Source: Oscillospiraceae bacterium
GTDB lineage: Bacteria; Bacillota; Clostridia; UMGS1810
DNA: 22,050 nucleotides
NCBI GenBank assembly: GCA_022769845.1
Contig: JALEIO010000195.1
Location: 1-22,050, forward strand
Direction of reading: 5' to 3'
Shown here: positions 16,596 through 22,050 of the stretch, piece by piece
How the letters are laid out: each line of letters opens with the position of its first letter
How positions within the stretch are numbered: position 1 is the first letter of the stretch
Made by a program: the position numbers and the translations under genes
Notes under the pieces: model-generated
Databases searched by the model: none
Told to the model about the DNA's origin: nothing
The model's input: the letters and a program-made list of their open reading frames with translations, nothing else

Positions 16596-19500
16596 TTATT
16601 TGTAAATAATATATTCTCTCGTCGTCCCTCCGTTTCTCCTGCTTAAAATAATTGTCGCGTCATCCCCCGCAAGCCTTTGAGACTGAATTTCTGTATAGCT
16701 GCCAATACGAACACGCGATTTTTTGAGGCTGCTGTCATAAACATAGCAGTTCCCCTGTATCAAAAACTTTTCTACATCCGTAAGCCCGTTTGAATATACC
16801 GATTCCTGCTCAATGGCAGTATCTTTAATGTTGATGCACGGACCATACATCAAATGCAGTCCGTCAAGAAACGAACCGTATGTATTGCCCATAAGCACAG
16901 TTTTTGTCTCATAATCAAACACTTTCCTGATTTTTTGAATTTCGTTGTCCGCATTAAGCTTAATCTGAACAGCGTCGCCGGAATGAATATCGCTTATATC
17001 CACACCGCCGTCAACATAAAATGTTTGCAGATTTCCGTTATACATCATTGTAATAACATCTGCCGCTTCTTCCTCATCATTTAAACCGCGGAAAATTTCA
17101 TCCACCAACCCCAGCGTACTTCCGTCTGTAATTTTGATATTATCCAATCCGGCATCAACATATACAACAACAGCGTCCTCCAAAACATTTTCTTCCGACA
17201 CCGAATAGCTCTGAACCCTGTAATTCAAGCCGTCAACAAAATAATCCCGCGTCGTTGCAACATAATCGTCATCTGTAGCTGATGCAAGCGTTTTTTCATT
17301 CGGAACAACAAACACCTTCGTAGCGCTTATACCTATTACCATTTTTCCGCCGAGACCGTATGCCATAGCCCGATAAGCCAGCGTTTCCGAATTGTTTTTT
17401 GGCGTATAGGTTTTTACCAGCCTGCCGATGCCGCCTCTTTCCTTTGCTGTGTAGACTGATGTTACAAAATCGTCCTCGTCAAGATTTAAAAGCAAAAGCT
17501 GCTGCTGCACTTCTCCCTCCTGAACAAACCTGTCATAAAATTTATCGTATGTAACGGTTTCGTCGTCAACCTTTACTTTTCTTTTTGTTTGATACGTCTT
17601 AATTTTATTGTCCGCCGTCAGCACTTTTATAAAAATGTACTTATCCGGTCTGTCATCCGTTGTAATATCAATCAGATATGCAAGATTATCCCCCGTATTG
17701 TCTGCTTGTGTGTCAAACGCCGCAAGCTTTCCAAAATAATCCACATAAAACTTTCCGCTTTGTCCAAGCTTAAATGCGGGAGCCTTTCCGGCATTTATAA
17801 AGCTTGCAAGGTTATTTGTTAAATGGAAGCTTTCCGCTTCCAAAAACACCTCTTTTTCTTCAAGATTCATTGAAGTTATAGTACCCGTAATTCCATTGTT
17901 TGAAACATACGCCCTAACCTTTGCCGAATCACTCATTGTTTTTGGCGAACAAACAGATATTACGTCATATTCCGAAAGAGCCGAAGGCATAATTTCATTG
18001 CCTGATTGGTCATAGAAAACAATCTGATTTTTATCGCAGCTGTAAGCCTTTCCGCCATATTTGTCATGAAGCGTTATAGTATCGTTTTTTTCTGTATACG
18101 AAGAAAATACTATACAGTCATATCCGGTGACTATAAGAATATCTCCAATTCCCTCGCCTTTAATAAACGTAATATTTCCATTTTCCGGTTTATACCATTC
18201 ATCTGTAAATTCTTCGCCCGATGTAATTGCAGCACCGTTGTATATAATCGCCGCATCGTCAGACACACGAAGCGTTTTTGTCCTTCCGCCGTCAAAATAA
18301 CTTAAATTTTTTCCGTCAAAAAAATCTATATCTTCACTTTGTATAACCCTTTTGCCTTCGTCTGTCATCTTCAGATATACAATTTCCTTTTTATCGTCCT
18401 TAAGATATTTTACATATGCTTCTGCCTTATGCCCAAGATATTCTGCGGCATTATTCATTGACGCTGTCAAATATCCGTCTGCGGTTTTAATTCTTATTTC
18501 GTTTTTTCCAATGCTGCTCGGACCGTACAATCCCGAAATTTCAGTCTCTGTAACATAACCGTTTACTGTGTAAATGTTATGAACCTTTTCTAACAGCTTT
18601 CCGCCTTTTTCATACTTGTTTCCTTCCAAGCCGTAATAAGCCGTTTCAAGAATATCCGCATTTAAAAGCTTATAAACAACGTTTAACAAACTGTCATACG
18701 ACACGCCTTCATCAAGATTTTCCGACGGCATAATTCCGAGAGCTGATGCCGTTTTTTTAATGCCATCTTCTCCGTTTTCCATAACAGGCGCATAACCCAT
18801 ACCGGTTACAAATATTTTCAGCGCTTCGCCCCACTTGATTTTCTCATCAGGGTAAAAATATTCTGTATCGCTTTTAATTAACCCGTGCGCAGCCGCCGTT
18901 TCAATTGCTTCATAATGCGGCGAATCTGCACCTACATCTGAAAATTTTCCGCTTGTTTGCACCGGATAACCAAAGAGTGCAACTGCAATTTCCATAAATT
19001 CTCCGCGCGTAAAATTCTCTCTGTCCTTATATTTTAAATCCAAAAAACCCAATCCGTCCAAAAGCTTTGCCTTTTCGTTTGCTTCTTCTATATTTTCTGC
19101 ATCGCCCTTGCCGTCAAAGATTGAATTTTTGCCCATAAAACTTATGGCACGATAAAGAATAACCGCTGCTTCTGCCCGCGTTGCGTTGCTTGCAGGCTCA
19201 AAATTTCCTTCCGGTGTTCCGCTGATAATCCCGTTTGCCGACAAAAAGCTTACAGCTTGTTTAGCATAATCCGCAATTAAATCAAAATCTTTAAAATCCG
19301 CATTGCCGGCATTTTTTTCTGTATCGGCTTTTTCCATTAATCTATAAGCAATTACCGCAATATCCTGACGTGTTATCGGCAATCCGATACCGAATTGATT
19401 TTCGCTGACGCCATATAATACGCCTGCGTCGCACGCAGATTTTATGTATTGTCTGCACCAGCTGTCAGAGGGTACGTCAGCAAATGCAACTTCGCCGTCC

Positions 19501-20792
19501 ATAACTTTTATTCCGGCAGACAGCACAATCATTTTTACAAATTCTTCACGCGTAACATTTGCATAAGGGTCAAAAGTATCCGAAGACTTTCCTGAAATAA
19601 TTCCCTTATCTTTTAATTTTTCTATTGCGTCGATTGCCCAGGGTACGTCTTTTATATCGTTGAAGGTATGCTGCTTCTCGCCGGGCTTTGTTTCCTCTGT
19701 ATCGGGCACTGCAATCGGTATGTCGGGTTTTAATCCCGTATTTACGCGGCTTGATGAGCTTTTGTAATTATCTTTTATGCTTTCCTGCTCATCTATTAGC
19801 CTTAAAAATTCACTCTTAAGCGTTTTGACTGTATAGCTTTTTCCTGTAATTGACGTAAGAACCGAAATTTTCTTTTCATCAGACAGCTTGTTAAAACGGT
19901 CCATTTCCTGTGAAATTTCCAGAGCTTCGCAGCAGTTTTCCACAACATACGCCGCGTCATAACGTCCGTTTTTCGGATGTTCAATCGCCGTAAGCGCCGT
20001 ACACGCGTCATAAGCGGTTTTTAAGCCTAACTCATCTGCAATATTTATTTCCGTCATTTTTTCGTATATGAGGTCGGTGTATTCTGCATCCATATGCTCT
20101 GCTATAAGTTTTTCCGTAACAGAGTTTTCAACCACAATGCCCAGTTCTTTGCCCTTTGTCTTTATCGCCTCTTTAACTCCGTCAGCGTCTGCCTGATTAA
20201 TGGTCTCAAGCTCAACGGAACGAAGATAATGCTTTTCCATTGTGCTGAAATTATCAGCAGTATACGGGCCATGATTTTTAAGATAAGCATAAATATTGTC
20301 ATACGGCTCATTGAGTCCGGAAAGTTTTCCCATATCCAGATTGAGATATTCCATATTGGTCATCTCATCATTATACTTTTCCATAAGAATTTCGCCGTAT
20401 GTCTTTGCCGACTCTGCCAAATTAAGCCTTTCCAGCAATGTCTCCAATTCGTTGCTTCCTTTATATAAAAAGGTATGGTAAATCGGATTGTTCATATATT
20501 CTGATGATAAAATTGCCGTTAATTCCTGTGTCGGCATATTTTGGTCAAATTTCATACTGAATGAAAATATTCCGTTTTCACTGTTTAAAAAATCTATATA
20601 GTAATATTTTCCCGTATTATCGGTCACTGCACAGCTTATAATCTCATTTTTAAGAGTAATATCCAATTTTCCGCTCAAAGTTACTTCTGTTCCCGACTGA
20701 AGAACCGTAACGGTATTGCTTTGAGCATAGGATATTGGTATTTGCAAAATAATTAAGCTAATTGCAAGTATAAACGCAACACATTTTTTCAT
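16596..20792 (-). CDS. Large S-layer-homology surface protein
   Basis: A 1398-residue exported protein. After a signal peptide (1-24) come a small beta domain (about 28-112) and a helix-rich region (about 115-345). A linker leads to three SLH repeats (about 376-430, 436-485 and 499-552) with their TRE/TRQ/TRA motifs at 414, 474 and 538. Two weaker SLH-like repeats follow (about 573-610, with TRGEF, and 613-668). SLH trimers bind pyruvylated secondary wall polymers, so the protein is anchored in the wall. The remaining 700 or so residues are a repetitive beta-strand-rich region that I do not recognise; it may be structural or glycan-binding. The gene sits between permease and binding-protein genes, 12 bp after the permease stop, with the stop codon inside its ribosome binding site (TAGGAGG). 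I infer a surface scaffold role in capturing polysaccharide near the transporter. No catalytic motif was found. Confidence 0.85.
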   Translation of the reverse strand: MKKCVAFILAISLIILQIPISYAQSNTVTVLQSGTEVTLSGKLDITLKNEIISCAVTDNTGKYYYIDFLNSENGIFSFSMKFDQNMPTQELTAILSSEYMNNPIYHTFLYKGSNELETLLERLNLAESAKTYGEILMEKYNDEMTNMEYLNLDMGKLSGLNEPYDNIYAYLKNHGPYTADNFSTMEKHYLRSVELETINQADADGVKEAIKTKGKELGIVVENSVTEKLIAEHMDAEYTDLIYEKMTEINIADELGLKTAYDACTALTAIEHPKNGRYDAAYVVENCCEALEISQEMDRFNKLSDEKKISVLTSITGKSYTVKTLKSEFLRLIDEQESIKDNYKSSSSRVNTGLKPDIPIAVPDTEETKPGEKQHTFNDIKDVPWAIDAIEKLKDKGIISGKSSDTFDPYANVTREEFVKMIVLSAGIKVMDGEVAFADVPSDSWCRQYIKSACDAGVLYGVSENQFGIGLPITRQDIAVIAYRLMEKADTEKNAGNADFKDFDLIADYAKQAVSFLSANGIISGTPEGNFEPASNATRAEAAVILYRAISFMGKNSIFDGKGDAENIEEANEKAKLLDGLGFLDLKYKDRENFTRGEFMEIAVALFGYPVQTSGKFSDVGADSPHYEAIETAAAHGLIKSDTEYFYPDEKIKWGEALKIFVTGMGYAPVMENGEDGIKKTASALGIMPSENLDEGVSYDSLLNVVYKLLNADILETAYYGLEGNKYEKGGKLLEKVHNIYTVNGYVTETEISGLYGPSSIGKNEIRIKTADGYLTASMNNAAEYLGHKAEAYVKYLKDDKKEIVYLKMTDEGKRVIQSEDIDFFDGKNLSYFDGGRTKTLRVSDDAAIIYNGAAITSGEEFTDEWYKPENGNITFIKGEGIGDILIVTGYDCIVFSSYTEKNDTITLHDKYGGKAYSCDKNQIVFYDQSGNEIMPSALSEYDVISVCSPKTMSDSAKVRAYVSNNGITGTITSMNLEEKEVFLEAESFHLTNNLASFINAGKAPAFKLGQSGKFYVDYFGKLAAFDTQADNTGDNLAYLIDITTDDRPDKYIFIKVLTADNKIKTYQTKRKVKVDDETVTYDKFYDRFVQEGEVQQQLLLLNLDEDDFVTSVYTAKERGGIGRLVKTYTPKNNSETLAYRAMAYGLGGKMVIGISATKVFVVPNEKTLASATDDDYVATTRDYFVDGLNYRVQSYSVSEENVLEDAVVVYVDAGLDNIKITDGSTLGLVDEIFRGLNDEEEAADVITMMYNGNLQTFYVDGGVDISDIHSGDAVQIKLNADNEIQKIRKVFDYETKTVLMGNTYGSFLDGLHLMYGPCINIKDTAIEQESVYSNGLTDVEKFLIQGNCYVYDSSLKKSRVRIGSYTEIQSQRLAGDDATIILSRRNGGTTREYIIYK

Positions 20793-20800
20793 CTGCCTGT

Positions 20801-20807
20801 CCTCCTA
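20801..20807 (-). promoter_or_regulatory. Ribosome binding site of the SLH gene overlapping the permease stop codon
   Basis: TAGGAGG on the minus strand: the TAG is the stop codon of the YtcP-type permease and the same bases begin the Shine-Dalgarno site 8 bases before the SLH ATG at 20792. This suggests translational coupling. Confidence 0.8.
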
Positions 20808-21689
20808 TCCTTTAATAGCCCCTACCATAATTCCCTTTACAAAATATTTTTGCAAAAACGGATAAATCATAAGCATAGGCACAACAGAAACGACAATAGT
20901 GGTATAAATCACAGTCTCCTTAACCACTCCGCCCGACTCAACATTCGTATTATTCTGGTTAATTCCGGCGCTGGTCATATTAACAATAAGCTTTTGAAGC
21001 ACCACCTGCAATGGTATCTTCGACTCGTCGCGAAGCAAAACCATCGACCAAAAATAAGAATTCCATTTTCCTACAAGGTAATATAAGCCTATCGTTGCCA
21101 ATATCGGCTTTGCAAGCGGAAGATATATCTTAAGAAGTATGCCCCAGTCGTTTGCACCGTCTATTCTTGCCGCTTCCTCCATTGTATCGGGTATGGATTC
21201 AAAATACGTTCTTACAAGAATTAAATTGAACGTATCAATTAAAAAGGTAATCAATATGCCCCATCTTGAGTTTAATAAGCCATAATCCTTTATCGTAAGA
21301 AACAGCGGTATAATTCCGCCGTTAAACCACATTGTAAACGCAAACATCAGATTAAAAAATCTTCTTCCGCGCAGTCTGCGTTTCGACAGCGGATATCCGC
21401 CCAGCGTTGTAAATATAAGGCTTAAAAACGTTCCTCCAAACGCATATATAATTGTATTTCCGTATGCAACCCATATTTGTTTGTCCGACAAAACCATTTT
21501 ATACGCGTCAAGTGTAATATTTCCCTTTGGCAAAAACACTACTTTTCCTGCCGCAACCATCTGCGGGTCTGAAACGGAGGCAGAAAAAACGTAGAGCAGC
21601 GGATAAAGCATTATTGCTCCAATAAATGTTAAAAATATGTAATTTACTGTTTGAAAAAGTTTTTCGCTCTTACTCATTCTGTTTAGCAT
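20805..21689 (-). CDS. ABC transporter permease, YtcP/LplC type
   Basis: A 294-residue inner-membrane protein with about six transmembrane helices, the usual size for the family. The EAA loop that contacts the ATPase is at about 171-195 (EEAARIDGANDWGILLKIYLP). The periplasmic-side segment LYPLLYVFSASVSDPQMVAAG (28-48) and the closing KGIMVGAIKG are typical of the YtcP/LplC group. With the LplB-type partner gene just upstream it forms the membrane channel for oligosaccharides delivered by the lipoprotein at 15022-16566. No ATPase gene is seen in the window; systems of this type usually borrow an MsmX-like ATPase. The ATG at 21689 has AGGAGGT 8 bases before it; a second in-frame ATG at 21677 lacks a site. 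Confidence 0.93.
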   Translation of the reverse strand: MLNRMSKSEKLFQTVNYIFLTFIGAIMLYPLLYVFSASVSDPQMVAAGKVVFLPKGNITLDAYKMVLSDKQIWVAYGNTIIYAFGGTFLSLIFTTLGGYPLSKRRLRGRRFFNLMFAFTMWFNGGIIPLFLTIKDYGLLNSRWGILITFLIDTFNLILVRTYFESIPDTMEEAARIDGANDWGILLKIYLPLAKPILATIGLYYLVGKWNSYFWSMVLLRDESKIPLQVVLQKLIVNMTSAGINQNNTNVESGGVVKETVIYTTIVVSVVPMLMIYPFLQKYFVKGIMVGAIKG

Positions 21690-21698
21690 CTGATGTCA

Positions 21699-21705
21699 CC
21701 TCCTA
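21699..21705 (-). promoter_or_regulatory. Ribosome binding site of the YtcP-type permease overlapping the LplB stop codon
   Basis: TAGGAGG on the minus strand combines the LplB-type stop TAG with the Shine-Dalgarno site of the next gene. The same arrangement occurs at the next junction (20801-20807). Confidence 0.8.
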
Positions 21706-22050
21706 CCACAACGAAATATCCGACGCTTTTTTGCTGATATAGTTTGCCGCCATAATGAGTATAAACGATACGACCGAATTAAATAATCCCACAGCGGTGG
21801 CAAGTGACTGCTGATCGCCTTCTATGCCCAATCTGTAAACATATGTACTTATAACATCCGCGGTTTCGTAAGTTGACGGCTGATACAGCAAAAGAATAGA
21901 TTCATAACCCACCGTAAGAAGTCCGCCTATCTTCATAATAAACATAATTACAATAGTTCTCGCAATTCCTGGAAGCGTTATGTGAATTGTCTGTTTCAGA
22001 CGTCCGCCTCCGTCAATTGCGCAAGCCTCATATAAATCCTGATCAATTGA
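21703..22050 (-). CDS. ABC transporter permease, LplB/YteP type, C-terminal part (5' end outside window)
   Basis: The open frame runs from the right edge of the window without an upstream stop, so the gene is partial; about 115 C-terminal residues are present out of the usual roughly 300. I read through the internal methionine at 21945 because the residues before it contain the EAA loop, DLYEACAIDGGGRLKQTIHI then TLPGI, which is essential for docking the ATPase. The family closing pattern (Y-SxxLLLYQPSTYETADVISTYVYRLG, then ATAVGLFNSVV and the final SDISLW) matches LplB/YteP-type permeases of acidic-oligosaccharide transporters. It pairs with the YtcP-type permease 13 bp downstream. The operon promoter lies beyond the window. 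Confidence 0.92.
   Translation of the reverse strand, partial: SIDQDLYEACAIDGGGRLKQTIHITLPGIARTIVIMFIMKIGGLLTVGYESILLLYQPSTYETADVISTYVYRLGIEGDQQSLATAVGLFNSVVSFILIMAANYISKKASDISLW

Noticed and set aside
1..22050. CRISPR arrays, tRNA, rRNA, riboswitches or prophage genes
   Set aside because: No regularly spaced repeats, no tRNA- or rRNA-like stretches and no phage proteins were seen; gaps are too short for most of these, and the 141-bp gap holds a promoter only.

Overview
The window is about 40% GC by eye and almost fully coding. Every convincing gene lies on the minus strand. Paired Lpl/Ytc-type sugar permeases, an S-layer-homology (SLH) surface protein, a YtdP/RhgR-like membrane AraC regulator, AGGAGG ribosome binding sites and an IS256-type element all point to a Firmicute. 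The most likely group is an anaerobic, polysaccharide-degrading clostridium from a gut-like habitat; the species cannot be read from the sequence. The window is best described as a polysaccharide utilization locus.

In transcription order (right to left) it starts with the 3' end of an LplB-type permease gene (21703-22050) and a YtcP-type permease (20805-21689). A 1398-residue SLH protein (16596-20792) follows, then a lipoprotein sugar-binding protein (15022-16566) and a secreted multi-domain Ig-like/LamG-like protein (12680-15001). Next come a secreted heparinase II/III-like protein (9969-12623), a cytoplasmic GH36 alpha-galactosidase-like enzyme (8181-9944), a second secreted heparinase II/III-like lyase with a discoidin domain (5176-8154) and a GH88 unsaturated uronyl hydrolase (4026-5189). 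Gaps in this run are 12 to 56 bp, with one 13-bp overlap, so it reads as one operon whose promoter lies outside the window. After a 141-bp gap holding a clear sigma-A-type promoter comes the regulator (1707-3884), followed 35 bp later by an ADP-ribosylglycohydrolase-fold protein (193-1671). The left edge carries the beginning of an IS256-family insertion sequence, with its own promoter and the first 20 codons of the transposase.

Inferred working model: surface lyases cut a uronic-acid-containing polysaccharide by beta-elimination, with the SLH and Ig-like proteins holding or binding it at the cell wall. The lipoprotein and two permeases import the oligosaccharides, with the ATPase supplied from elsewhere. 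GH88 then removes the unsaturated uronate inside the cell and GH36 removes alpha-galactosyl residues. The membrane AraC protein probably senses an extracellular ligand and controls the cluster. The substrate is not proven; no sulfatase is visible, so an unsulfated, galactose- and uronate-containing glycan is somewhat favoured.

Points that deserve attention: the two heparinase-like paralogues differ at a likely catalytic histidine; the large SLH gene sits between transporter genes; the ADP-ribosylglycohydrolase-like protein has altered metal-site residues and an extra C-terminal domain; and an insertion sequence abuts the end of the locus.
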